Source: PWXP01 sp040772845
GTDB lineage: Bacteria > Planctomycetota > Planctomycetia > Pirellulales > Thermoguttaceae
Assembly (NCBI GenBank): GCA_040772845.1
Contig: JAXGXG010000001.1
Span: 1,860,001-1,924,000, forward strand
Direction: 5' to 3'
Length of the DNA: 64,000 nt
The notes under the pieces are model-generated. The model did not search any database and was not told the origin of the DNA. It saw only the letters and a program-made list of their open reading frames with translations. Below are positions 33,073-41,582 of the stretch, piece after piece. The position numbers and the translations under genes were made by a program. Each line of letters opens with the position of its first letter. Position 1 is the stretch's first letter.

Positions 33073-34465
33073 GGCAAAAACGAACAGCCCCGGAATTGTC
33101 GCACACCCTTGGCCCTGTTCGACTGTTCGACAACAGGTGGCCGATTACCTTAAACCGTTGCTGCCATTGAGGTTACGCGCGATTTCCACGCGTGGCAAAA
33201 CTCGGCGTCCGAGGCCCAAAAACGGGTTGTAACCTGTTGTGTGGCAAGGAGTTGGATATTGTCGAACAGTGTTTTTCAGGCGGTGTTCGCAAATAGGTGA
33301 GCGAAAACGCCCACTGTTTCGCTAACCTGTTATTTCAAAAGGACTTACAGCAGAAAGGCCCGGCTTACGGAGGCCCATTGGGCGCAGTCCTTCCACGGTT
33401 CGACGCAGAACCATTTTCTGCGACGGGTGGTCTTATGCGACCCGAGGGTGCCTGCATCTCCGACGCTGGTCTTAGGCTGCCAAAAACTGCCCGAGGAATT
33501 ACGTTGCCAATCGGTCCTATTCCGCCGGCTTTATGCGACGCAGTAGCAGACCGTACGGGGCCGATCCTGTGCCACTAATGGGCAAGGACCCCTCACTCCG
33601 TACGGCGGAACCCTCGCGTTGGGGCCGCCGCTGAGAAGGACGTCCAGATAGGAACGCCCTCCGCACGCTGTTCCACACACGCCGCCTCACCTGCGTGCGG
33701 TTTTGCGGGCGAAAGTATCAGTCTCGCCAATCGCATCCGCGCGTCAGGTGGCCGGGCTTACGATGCCGGTATACCACCCCTATTCAGGTCTTCTGTTCGG
33801 CCTTACGCTGCCCACAGGCCCCTGTCTATAGTGGCGTCAGAGTATGCCGTCACCTTACCATACTTCGTGGCCGATGTAAATACCACGAAGGAGGTGTCAG
33901 GTGACAGGTGTCAGGTGTCAGAGGGGAAGTTGCTAGTTGCTAGTGACGCGCTGGTGCGGAGGGGAAACGGAGTTCGGAGATCGCAGATCGGAGATCGGAG
34001 ATCGGGACGCGCTGACGCGGGAGTTGGAAGCTGGGAGTTCGGAGATGGGAGCGGAAGGGCGCGAGCCCTCCGGTGAAGATCGGAGCTGGAAGCTCGGAGA
34101 TCGGAGATGGGAGATCGGGACGCGCTGGTGCGGAGGGGGAGATGGGAGCGGAAGGGCGCGAGCCCTCCGGTGAAGATCGGGGTTGGAAGCTCGGAGATGG
34201 AAGCTCGGAGCTCGGAGCTGGAAGTTCGGAGATGGGAGATCGGGACGCGCTGGCGCGGAGGGGGAAGCGTCGATTTGAGATTTCGGGCTTCTTTCGTCAT
34301 TTGACTTTCGACATTCGTCATTGCACGGAACGTCTCCGTTTCCTCTGCGGCCTCCTGTTCGATTTTCACTCTCTTTTCGTGTGTTTCGTGTCTTTCGTGG
34401 TTCTTGTCTTGGGCGATACTGGGCAAGCCGGCTGAAGGCGGAACTACGAACGTCGGGGACGCAAG

Positions 34466-34850
34466 GTGTCGGAGATCGCAGATCGGAGTTGGGAGATCGG
34501 AACGCGCGAACTGGGGTGTTTGCGGGCGGCTGTAGACCAGAAAGCGGTAACAAGTTCCCGCACTCCATAGGCGGCTTCGCCGCGGCGAAGCAAGGACCAA
34601 AACGCCGGATTCCACTTGCTCGCGCTGCGTGCTTGTATGGGGGACGCGCCAGCGCGTACAAGCTCGAAGCGCAAGCGAGTGGGTCCGTTAAGGACCCAAC
34701 CACGGATGGAACATGAACAGGCATGCGAGGGCGTTCTTGCTTGATGTCGTTTGCGGTCTCCTGCTGGTCTGCTGAATTGCGACACGATTGACTACAACGC
34801 GAAGACAAAGAAGAGAATGAACAGGAGGAAGCAGAGGACGCAGAGAAAGG
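34466..34850. repeat. Duplicated blocks X and Y, first locus
   Basis: Block X (34466-34585) includes GGAGATCGCAGATCGGAGTT and AAGCGGTAACAAGTTCCCGC. Block Y (34602-34850) includes a family A unit and GAGAATGAACAGGAGGAAGC. Both recur near 45 kb in the opposite order (Y' 45182-45410, X' 45441-45562), on the same strand. Confidence 0.8.
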
Positions 34851-34956
34851 AAAGTTGGCTGGCACGAACCTTCCACTCGTGCTCAGCTTTAGCGGTGCTC
34901 GTACTCGTAATCGAAGGTCTTGCGTGGCCGAAACTCCTTCCCTCCCCGCCCATCTT

Positions 34957-35054
34957 CGTCGCTCGACTCTCCGAGTCGATGTGTTGCCTCTTCGTCGCTC
35001 GACTCTCCGAGTCGTGAACGTTCCCGACGGAATCGACTCGGAGAGTTGAGCGAC
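34957..35054. repeat. Family C hairpin, copy C3 with duplicated left arm
   Basis: Left arm CGTCGCTCGACTCTCCGAGT occurs twice (34957 and 34993) before the right arm CGACTCGGAGAGTTGAGCGA (35034-35053). It lies 65 bp before the rhs start codon. Confidence 0.8.
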
Positions 35055-35119
35055 AATTCGCGGTCTCATGTTTGCCTTCCCTCTTGACCGCAACCCACAA
35101 TCCGCATAGGATTCCTGCC

Positions 35120-38100
35120 ATGGTCACCACCTACCAGTACCTCGACGGCACCGAACGGCCGATTACGGTCACACGCAATGGCGAAGTGACCTACGATGCC
35201 AACGGTAACGTCGTCGAAGTCCGGTCACCACGTTACTTCGACTCGGGCGATACGCTGGGCTACCAGCAGGCGAGCGAGACGTTCACCTATACGCGGCGGA
35301 ATCTGAAGGCCACGCACACCGTGGCGGCCGGGGCGCAAGATTACGCAGACCCGGACGACGCGGGCTGGTCGGCCGCGAAGGTCCGCGTGACGCAAAGCTG
35401 GAGCTATAACCCGGACCGCACGCTCGATACGCATACCGACTTCCGCGGCTACGCGTGGCAGTCGCTGTGGAGTTCCTGCTGCGCAAGCCGGCTGGTCGCG
35501 CAGACCGACCCGCTCGGGGCCGCCACGACCATGGCCCACGACGCCCAGGGCAACGTCACCCGGTCCGAAAAGATCCACGGCATGACCGTGTTCAACCAGC
35601 AGACCACCCGGTTCGACGCCCGCAACCGGCCCATCGCACGCACCGTCTGGCTCGTGGAGCAGACCAATATCGACCCGCAGAACCCGCCCATCGCCGGCGG
35701 CGGCCTGGCAGGCGACCCGGCCGCCCACGACGGCCAGGGCAATACGGTGGGGCTCACCACTCGCTATCTGTACGATGAAGACCTGACCGACGGCGCGGGC
35801 TTGGACGGCTCGGGCACGACCGTACAAAAGCTCGACGGCTCGGGCAGCTATACGGTGGATATCGATAGCCTGCTGGCCGAACTCGAAGCCGACCTCGGCG
35901 CCGGCTTCTTCGGCAATGGCGCGACCGGCTCGGCAACCGTCACCATCAACCCGGAAGATGAACTATCGGTCACCATCAGCGACGGCGCCGGGCGCACGGT
36001 CGCCTCGGGCATCATCGCCCAAAACGGCACGCCCATCACGTGGCAGACCGTCAACCATGACACGCTGGTCGCCATCACCGGCGTTGGGCAGGTGCTGGAA
36101 ACCACCCAGACCGACGCGCTCAACCACGTGCAAAAAACCCGCACCGACGCCGCAGGCCGCACGCTCGAAACGGTCGATGCGCTGGGCAACGTCACCACGG
36201 CCACGTTCGACGCGGCGGGCAACCAGCTTTCGCTCCGCGATCCCAACAGCATCGGCTGGAACGCCACGTACGACGCCCGCAATCGGGCGGTCAGCATGGC
36301 CGATACGCAAGAGCAGGCGGAGAGCAAGAACCGCCAAACGGCTTATGACGCACACGGCAACGTGGTCGGCACGACCGACGCCAAGGGCCAATCGGCCAGT
36401 TCGGCGTTCGACGCGAGGGATCGGCGTGTGAGCGAGACCGACCGTCTGGCAGGCGTGACCTCGTGGCGATTCGATGAGAACTCCAACCTGCGGCACCTGA
36501 CCGACGCCGATAACCAGGCAACCTACTCGCCCACCTGCTGGACGTATGATGCGAGGAACCTGAAACTGACCGAGGCCCTGCCGGAACATAACTCGACGAG
36601 CCAGATCGGGGATGCCGACTATGACCTCAAGCAGTTCACCTACGACCTGGCCGGGCGCGCCGCAGTCTTCACCGATCAGAAGGGGAACAACGTCACACAC
36701 CTGTATGACCTTGCCTCCCGGCTCTTGCAGCGCGACTACCGCGTGCACAACCAGACTGCTATCGCCGATAGCGACGTTTTTTCCTACGGCGATGCAGGCC
36801 GTATGGCATCGGCCGAGAGTGGGCGGTACAATAACACGGTCGCGTTCGATTACGACGCCGCCGGGCGTCTTACTTCGGAAAGCCTTACAATCACCTTCGG
36901 CCAGACCACGACTTACACCGTCCAGTCGGCGTACGACGCAGCCAATCGCCGCACGGGTATTACCTACCCGGACGGATCGGTCGTTGCGCGGCAATACACG
37001 GCCCGTGACCAGCTTGCCCAGATCGATTACGATAGCGGTATGGTCGCCACGTTCGCATACGATAACGGCCTTCGCCGCACCAGCCGCACACTGGGGGATA
37101 CGCCCGGCACGCAGACGGCGTGGACCTACGGCAGGGAGGATAATTTGCTGACGGCCATCAGTTCGGACATTGCAGGCGCGTCGTTCACGTACACGTATGA
37201 CGCCAACAAGAACAAGCTGGCCGAGGGTATCTCCGCCCCCATGGCCAACTACGGGTTCAATTCCGCCGCGTACGACCAAGCCGATCGGCTGACCGCCTGG
37301 AACCGGACCGACGGCAACCTGGATCAAGCGTGGGATCTGTCGCTTGTAGGTGACTGGGCGACGTTCACCGAGAATCAGGTGGAAGAGCTGCGCACGCATA
37401 CCAGCGTGCACGAGATCGCCACGATCGACGCCACCTCGGTCGTTCACGACGCAACGGGTAACCTTACCCGCAACCCGGGCGATGCCTTGGATCGTTATAC
37501 ATGGGACTTTGATAATCGGCTTGCTTCGGCTGATGTCGACCAGGATGGAACAGCGGAGTGTGGATATCAATATGACGCCCGGGGAAGGCGAGTCTCGAAG
37601 ACTGTCCCTGATGGCGAGGGTAGTGTGACGGCAGTGCTTGTGAGCGACGGGAGCCAAGTTGTGGCCGAATACGCGGCTGATGCCTTGCCTGCATCACCGC
37701 AACGCAAGTTCGTCTACGCAACCTACATCGACGAGGCGGTCGTGATGCTCAGCGTCAACGGCGCAACCACCACGCCCTACTACTACCATCAGAACTCACT
37801 CTACTCTGTCGCCGCCATCACCGACGCCACCGGTGCGGTCGTCGAGCGCTACGCCTACTCGGCGTATGGCAAGCCCCTCTTCCTCGACGCCGCCGCCAAC
37901 CTACTCGATCCGCAAGCCTCCACCATCGGCAACCCGTATCTGTCCACTGGTCGCCGATTGGATGAAGAAACCAGCCTCTACTACTACCGTGCCCGCATGT
38001 ACGATTCGGAGTTGGGGCGGTTCATAGGCAGGGATCCCGATGGGTACTTCGACGGTCTCAATCTTTACCCAGGATATTTCGTTCCCAATGGACTGGACCC

Positions 38101-38629
38101 AACCGGGACCCGCAAGATCGTTCGCTACAGCCCCAGCAAACCGTGTGGGTCCTGCACCCCCCATTTCGTCTGGCCTAGCTGCTGCCCTCAGGATCAGGAA
38201 GATCGTACGTCAACCACCGACATGACGCGTGGGGGGTATGACGGTGACGTGATTGTCAACAAACAAATTGTGTTCACGATTGAGAATGATGACGGTACAC
38301 GGGTAACGGTCACCTGCGACAGAACTGCTACAAACATGCAGCACACCAGAGACCACGAAGACCAGCATGTCCGGAATATACAGACGAAAATGCAAGAGCT
38401 GAACTCGAAATACTCGAAGACCTATGGCAAATTCAAGGACTGCAAGCAGGCACTACAAAAATGGTACTATGAATATCGTGTATGGCACGCGAATGAGGTC
38501 CTGCATAGGAATAAGAATCCGGACTCACCGAAGCCCACATGCAATTTGGTAAATGAGTATCTCGATTCGATGAAGGCAGGCTTGTGCGGTGCGGAACAGC
38601 CGGTTAAGGCGGAAGGAACAGCCGGTTGA
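35120..38629 (+). CDS. Rhs/YD-repeat protein with HExxH C-terminal domain
   Basis: A 1169-residue protein. Most of its length is Rhs/YD repeats (for example GNQLSLRDPNSIGWNATYDA and YDLAGRAAVFTDQKGNN), building the beta-cage that encloses a C-terminal effector. The core ends with the conserved YYYRARMYDSELGRFIGRDP region (about residue 970). The tail, from about residue 995 on, is clearly more AT-rich than the core, typical of exchangeable effector tips. It contains HTRDHEDQHVRNI with His1079-Glu-Asp-Gln-His1083, a possible zinc-protease HExxH, and later YYEYRVWHANEVLHRN. Activity is inferred. There is no signal peptide; ATG 35120 has AGGA upstream, and the N-terminus looks truncated compared with typical 1500+ residue Rhs proteins. 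Confidence 0.8.
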   Translation: MVTTYQYLDGTERPITVTRNGEVTYDANGNVVEVRSPRYFDSGDTLGYQQASETFTYTRRNLKATHTVAAGAQDYADPDDAGWSAAKVRVTQSWSYNPDRTLDTHTDFRGYAWQSLWSSCCASRLVAQTDPLGAATTMAHDAQGNVTRSEKIHGMTVFNQQTTRFDARNRPIARTVWLVEQTNIDPQNPPIAGGGLAGDPAAHDGQGNTVGLTTRYLYDEDLTDGAGLDGSGTTVQKLDGSGSYTVDIDSLLAELEADLGAGFFGNGATGSATVTINPEDELSVTISDGAGRTVASGIIAQNGTPITWQTVNHDTLVAITGVGQVLETTQTDALNHVQKTRTDAAGRTLETVDALGNVTTATFDAAGNQLSLRDPNSIGWNATYDARNRAVSMADTQEQAESKNRQTAYDAHGNVVGTTDAKGQSASSAFDARDRRVSETDRLAGVTSWRFDENSNLRHLTDADNQATYSPTCWTYDARNLKLTEALPEHNSTSQIGDADYDLKQFTYDLAGRAAVFTDQKGNNVTHLYDLASRLLQRDYRVHNQTAIADSDVFSYGDAGRMASAESGRYNNTVAFDYDAAGRLTSESLTITFGQTTTYTVQSAYDAANRRTGITYPDGSVVARQYTARDQLAQIDYDSGMVATFAYDNGLRRTSRTLGDTPGTQTAWTYGREDNLLTAISSDIAGASFTYTYDANKNKLAEGISAPMANYGFNSAAYDQADRLTAWNRTDGNLDQAWDLSLVGDWATFTENQVEELRTHTSVHEIATIDATSVVHDATGNLTRNPGDALDRYTWDFDNRLASADVDQDGTAECGYQYDARGRRVSKTVPDGEGSVTAVLVSDGSQVVAEYAADALPASPQRKFVYATYIDEAVVMLSVNGATTTPYYYHQNSLYSVAAITDATGAVVERYAYSAYGKPLFLDAAANLLDPQASTIGNPYLSTGRRLDEETSLYYYRARMYDSELGRFIGRDPDGYFDGLNLYPGYFVPNGLDPTGTRKIVRYSPSKPCGSCTPHFVWPSCCPQDQEDRTSTTDMTRGGYDGDVIVNKQIVFTIENDDGTRVTVTCDRTATNMQHTRDHEDQHVRNIQTKMQELNSKYSKTYGKFKDCKQALQKWYYEYRVWHANEVLHRNKNPDSPKPTCNLVNEYLDSMKAGLCGAEQPVKAEGTAG

Positions 38630-38726
38630 GTTCCTTTTGGGAGTTTCGTGCTGACCAGTGGGGACAAGACCAGATGTACTTATTGGCTTGTTGCCAGCAA
38701 TGGTAAGAGCCGAAAGGAGGTTCGTC

Positions 38727-39284
38727 GTGGGTACCTTTGCTGTAATGCTCGGATTAATCACGTGCGCTCTGGCAGACGATGACGAGCGTGGCTTCTCGGC
38801 CCAGGCGGTTCTGTGGCGAGACAGCGGTGATGCGCGTGGTGATTTCTGGACAGTGTGCTTGCTCCTCAGAAATGAGAGTGATCGTCGAGTAGAGGTGCCT
38901 CGTGTTCCCGACGCGTACAATACCGAGTATCCAATTCCGTGGAAGAAGGGTCCTCCTCGGTCTTCCGGCGGTCACTATGACTGCTACGTGGCAGATTACC
39001 CCGATCAGTACGTCACCCTGGCTCCCAAAGAAGTCCACGTTTGGCAACTGGAGATTAAGCCTGCGAAGGAGATTGCCGACAAGGAACTCCTCGAAATGGT
39101 GGTGAGTGCATCGTTTGATGCCTATATCGATGGCAAACGTGTCAAGCGAAGCGTGGAGTGCTTCCTCAGCGCTCGCCTTAAGCCTACGCCGCATGAATGG
39201 TTGGAACGTCACATCCTGAGGGCAAGTGATGCAGGAGCTGGCTATCCCGAAGACGCCGGCGCTGCGGCGAGTCCGGAGAAATAG
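38727..39284 (+). CDS. Secreted protein following rhs, candidate immunity protein
   Basis: A 185-residue protein. The start is GTG 38727, decided by the strong ribosome site AAAGGAGG at 38713-38720; the frame runs back to 38658 but has no such site. The first 20 residues (GTFAVMLGLITCALADDDE) are a short signal peptide. The rest is a beta-rich domain (FWTVCLLLRNESDRRVEVPR, YVTLAPKEVHVWQLEI). The family is not recognised. It lies 97 bp after the rhs gene, on the same strand and with similar AT-richer composition. That is the usual position for an immunity gene, and a periplasmic immunity protein would fit an effector acting outside the cytoplasm. The role is inferred. Confidence 0.6.
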   Translation: MGTFAVMLGLITCALADDDERGFSAQAVLWRDSGDARGDFWTVCLLLRNESDRRVEVPRVPDAYNTEYPIPWKKGPPRSSGGHYDCYVADYPDQYVTLAPKEVHVWQLEIKPAKEIADKELLEMVVSASFDAYIDGKRVKRSVECFLSARLKPTPHEWLERHILRASDAGAGYPEDAGAAASPEK

Positions 39285-39297
39285 GACACAATTGATT

Positions 39298-39705
39298 GGC
39301 ACGCCCATCACGTGGCAGAGGGTGAGCCATGATACGCTGGTCGCCATCACCGGCGTCGGGCAGGTGCTGGAAACCACCCAGACCGACGCACTCAACCACG
39401 TGCAAAAAACCCGCAGCGACGGAGCCGGTCGCACGCTCGAAACGGTCGACGCACTGAGCAACGTGACCACGGCCACGTTCGACGCGGCGGGCAATCAGCT
39501 TTCGCTCCGCGATCCCAACAGCATCGGCTGGAACGCTACCTATGACGCGCGTAATCGGCAGATCACGATGGCCGATACCCAGGAGCAAGCCGAAAGCACC
39601 AACCGCCAGACGGGCTACGACGCTGAAAGCAACGTAGTGAGCACGACCGACGCGAAGGGGCAATCGACCAGTTCGGCGTTCGACGCGCGGGATCGGCGGT
39701 CACCG
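39298..39705 (+). pseudogene. Displaced Rhs core fragment
   Basis: About 133 codons closely matching the intact rhs gene at 36030-36435 (from GTPITWQ to SSAFDARDRR, about 14 amino-acid differences by eye). It has no start of its own and runs into unrelated sequence (SPKFVLPKASGREG) before stopping at 39768. Rhs loci often carry such orphan core pieces behind a tip-immunity cassette; they allow tip exchange by recombination. Confidence 0.85.
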
Positions 39706-39781
39706 AAGTTCGTGCTTCCGAAAGCATCGGGAAGAGAGGGTAGAGCACCAGGAAGCTCCAATAGCTAAGAAAGAGAATCGC

Positions 39782-39809
39782 AGCCGGACGCCCCGTGGGG
39801 CGCCCGGCT
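39782..39809. terminator. Strong hairpin between the rhs fragment and the leftward module
   Basis: AGCCGG-A-CGCCCC, loop GT, GGGGCG-C-CCGGCT: two 6-bp arms with one mismatch. It is flanked by CTTTATCTT on the right and, on the minus strand, by CTCTTTCTT. It may stop transcription from both sides, and lies 76 bp past the end of the leftward operon. Confidence 0.45.
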
Positions 39810-39885
39810 ACACTTTATCTTGAGTGGCGTTGCCGTATCGAAGTCGCACGCGGAAGCTTCGCGTCGACGGTCATCCCGCTTCGGC

Positions 39886-40023
39886 CTACCGGGGGTGGCG
39901 TTCGGATACCTGGCGCCGGGCACGGCCGAGGCCGAACGCCTTGCGGGAGCCGAGGTGTTTGCCGTACCGAAACGCCCACCAGGCGATTGCGGCGCAGATT
40001 GTGATGATGAGCAGTGGTTCCAA
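39886..40023 (-). CDS. 45-residue membrane protein, last gene of the clamp-like/nuclease module
   Basis: Too short for most gene callers but well supported. The TTG start at 40023 has AAGGGAG six bases upstream. The translation begins EPLLIITICAAIAWWAF (one membrane helix) and continues with a basic tail, RYGKHLGSRKAFGLGRARRQ, ending RHPR. It lies 52 bp after the Fe-S nuclease gene on the same strand. A single-helix protein with a basic cytoplasmic tail could tether the nuclease or DNA to the membrane; this is inference. I have the impression of similar small proteins beside such nucleases in other planctomycetes, which needs a search. Confidence 0.6.
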   Translation of the reverse strand: MEPLLIITICAAIAWWAFRYGKHLGSRKAFGLGRARRQVSERHPR

Positions 40024-40075
40024 GGTGGGCTCCCTTCAATGGTATGGTGCTTGATGACATTGCCCCGACAAGCCG

Positions 40076-40912
40076 TCAGCCCGACCATTGCCGGCAGTGC
40101 GTGTCCCTGAAGTCGCACATACTGCAACCCCAGCCGGGCCGGTAGTTGAACCGGCCGCGGTCGAGCGCGTCGAGGTACTCGCGAATCACGCCGAACAGCC
40201 TGCGGAAGTGGGCATCAGTACGGGCCGGGTAACGGTGACCCTCGATCTTGGGCGTCTTGGTCTTGATCAGAGAATGAATCTCCAACCCGACCTCTTCAAG
40301 GCCGGTGCTACGGCGAAACAGGTAGCTGTAGCTGGTCAACTGCACCTCGTGCGTCACCTCAAACGGCGGCGCGGATCGGCTGGACGTTTTGAAATCGCGT
40401 ACAACGGGTCCATCCGCGTCATCGAGCACCAGATCCACGATGCCCAGCAAGGGGATGCCCAGATCCTCGCCGGTAAACGGGTCCACGAGCGGCACTTCCA
40501 TCGTGGCCTCGACCGCCAGGGGCCGCGGTTCGTCGAGCGGAACTTGGACAAGGTACGCTTTGACCAGATCGGCTACCTGCTGCCGCAGGGTGGCTTCCTG
40601 CGCGGTCGAGTCGAAGTCCATCTGCTCATCGACAACAGCCTGACCCCAACCGGCGTCCATGCGACTGATCACCTCGTCGGGCGAAAGCGTGATGCCGAGC
40701 ATCCGGTGGCGGTAGAACGCCTCAAGGCTCGAATGGCAAACCTTGCCCACGAACAGGGCCGCTGAAGTCGGCGTCCGGATTCCGTCGACATAATGCAGTC
40801 GCCACGAGAGAGGGCACCGCAACCAAAGATTCAATCTTGATGGCGAAATGTAGTCCCAGACGCCGCGGGTGCGCTCTTGCGGCTGGTCGAGTGCTAGCAG
40901 GCCGGTGCTCAT
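40076..40912 (-). CDS. RecB-like PD-(D/E)XK nuclease with Fe-S cluster
   Basis: A 278-residue nuclease of the RecB/Cas4/AddB type. Catalytic core: His60 in VGKVCHSSLEAF, Asp160 in GIVDLVLDD, Asp173-Phe-Lys175 in VRDFKTSS, and the Gln191/Tyr195 motif in VQLTSYSYLF. An Fe-S cluster is indicated by Cys33 (LWLRCPLSW) and the C-terminal triplet Cys263, Cys266, Cys273 (GCSMCDFRDTHC), the Cas4/AddB pattern. It probably resects DNA 5' or 3' ends. It overlaps the upstream gene by four bases (ATGA). There is no helicase domain in it, and no addA/recB/cas gene is near, so it is not part of CRISPR or classical AddAB here. Confidence 0.85.
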   Translation of the reverse strand: MSTGLLALDQPQERTRGVWDYISPSRLNLWLRCPLSWRLHYVDGIRTPTSAALFVGKVCHSSLEAFYRHRMLGITLSPDEVISRMDAGWGQAVVDEQMDFDSTAQEATLRQQVADLVKAYLVQVPLDEPRPLAVEATMEVPLVDPFTGEDLGIPLLGIVDLVLDDADGPVVRDFKTSSRSAPPFEVTHEVQLTSYSYLFRRSTGLEEVGLEIHSLIKTKTPKIEGHRYPARTDAHFRRLFGVIREYLDALDRGRFNYRPGWGCSMCDFRDTHCRQWSG

Positions 40913-41475
40913 GGGGCCGCTCCACTCAAGGCGGTGTCGAGGTTGATCTCGCCCGCCTTGATGGCCTTCAAGCAGTCGATCAGCCCCGAGGCGTCGAGGC
41001 TCGTGAGTCCAGCAACCGGCTTGCCGAACATACGCTCGGCTATTGTTTCCAGCCGCCGGACACCCAGTCCTTTGATCTGCCGGGCAAGCTGCTGGATGTA
41101 CTCCATTTGTTTGACGCTGGCCCGGTACGAGCCGTTGGCGTTGGCGCCGTTGCCGTTATGGCCATTGCCATGGGCACCGCTGCAGCCGTTGCCGTTCTGC
41201 CCTCCGTTGCCGTTCGTTTGGCTGGCGGACGTAGTATCGCCGGCACGTACGGCCGAGCCGTTGGTTCCGGCCTGATCCTGGTGACGGGCAAGTTCATCGT
41301 GAACAGCCTGGCGGCAAGCCGTGAAGGCGTTCCGCACGTGGTTGTGGAACGCCTCCAGGTCGCATCGGAGCAGGCTGCCGTCGAGTTCCACCTCGACGTT
41401 GCAGCTTGCTCCCAGACTGCCAAAATCGGGCTGACCGATCTTCTTTGCCAGCCCGACGTTGAGCTTCATGGGCAT
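40909..41475 (-). CDS. Unknown protein with annealing-protein-like C-terminus
   Basis: A 188-residue protein between the clamp-like and nuclease genes. Residues 1-65 (MPMKLNVGLAKKIGQPDFGS, then a short beta domain and a helix around FTACRQAVHDELARHQ) have no family I can name. Residues about 75-115 are a low-complexity Asn/Gly linker (NGNGGQNGNGC). The C-terminal 70 residues read KQMEYIQQLARQIKGLGVRR, then KPVAGLTSLDASGLIDCLKA. This pattern (Q-x2-YI-x2-LA ... L-x2-AS-x-LI-x2-LK) is common at the ends of phage ERF/RecT/Rad52-type annealing proteins. ATG 41475 has GAGGAG upstream. The frame continues to 41994 but the region before has no ribosome site. The annealing role is inferred. Confidence 0.7.
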   Translation of the reverse strand: MPMKLNVGLAKKIGQPDFGSLGASCNVEVELDGSLLRCDLEAFHNHVRNAFTACRQAVHDELARHQDQAGTNGSAVRAGDTTSASQTNGNGGQNGNGCSGAHGNGHNGNGANANGSYRASVKQMEYIQQLARQIKGLGVRRLETIAERMFGKPVAGLTSLDASGLIDCLKAIKAGEINLDTALSGAAP

Positions 41476-41582
41476 GAGTTGTCTCCTCGGAAAAACATGA
41501 TTGTTGGAAGAATCAGATGCCTGGGGCCGAGCAGCGTACAACTGCTCGACCCCAAGCAAGGAACGCAAAGTCGTCCGCCGGT

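Larger units (their letters stand above)
32207..35119. other. Repeat island 1 (gene-poor)
   Basis: Nearly 3 kb without an intact gene. In order it holds a family D hairpin (32319-32358), a truncated family B pair (32468-32582) and a sialidase-like 3' gene remnant (32566-32745). Then come four copies of the hairpin GGAAGGGCGCGAGCCCTCC (32840, 32961, 34053, 34150), family C hairpins (32891, 33012, 34957), and low-complexity GGAGATCGG-type runs (33975-34260). Last are blocks X (34466-34585) and Y (34602-34850), which recur near 45 kb. The segment 33180-33900 shows nothing I can identify. Frames crossing the runs are artefacts of GC-rich repeats. Confidence 0.7.

Noticed and set aside
33180..33900. 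Possible group II intron remnant
   Set aside because: GC-rich stems and GTGCGG are suggestive, but no domain V hairpin or maturase part could be found.
35963..37657. A 564-residue leftward frame inside the rhs gene
   Set aside because: It is antisense to well-supported Rhs repeats and arises from the GC-rich codon pattern; no protein motif is visible in it.
39820..39873. A 17-codon frame after the small membrane protein
   Set aside because: Too short and with no ribosome site of its own; likely chance.
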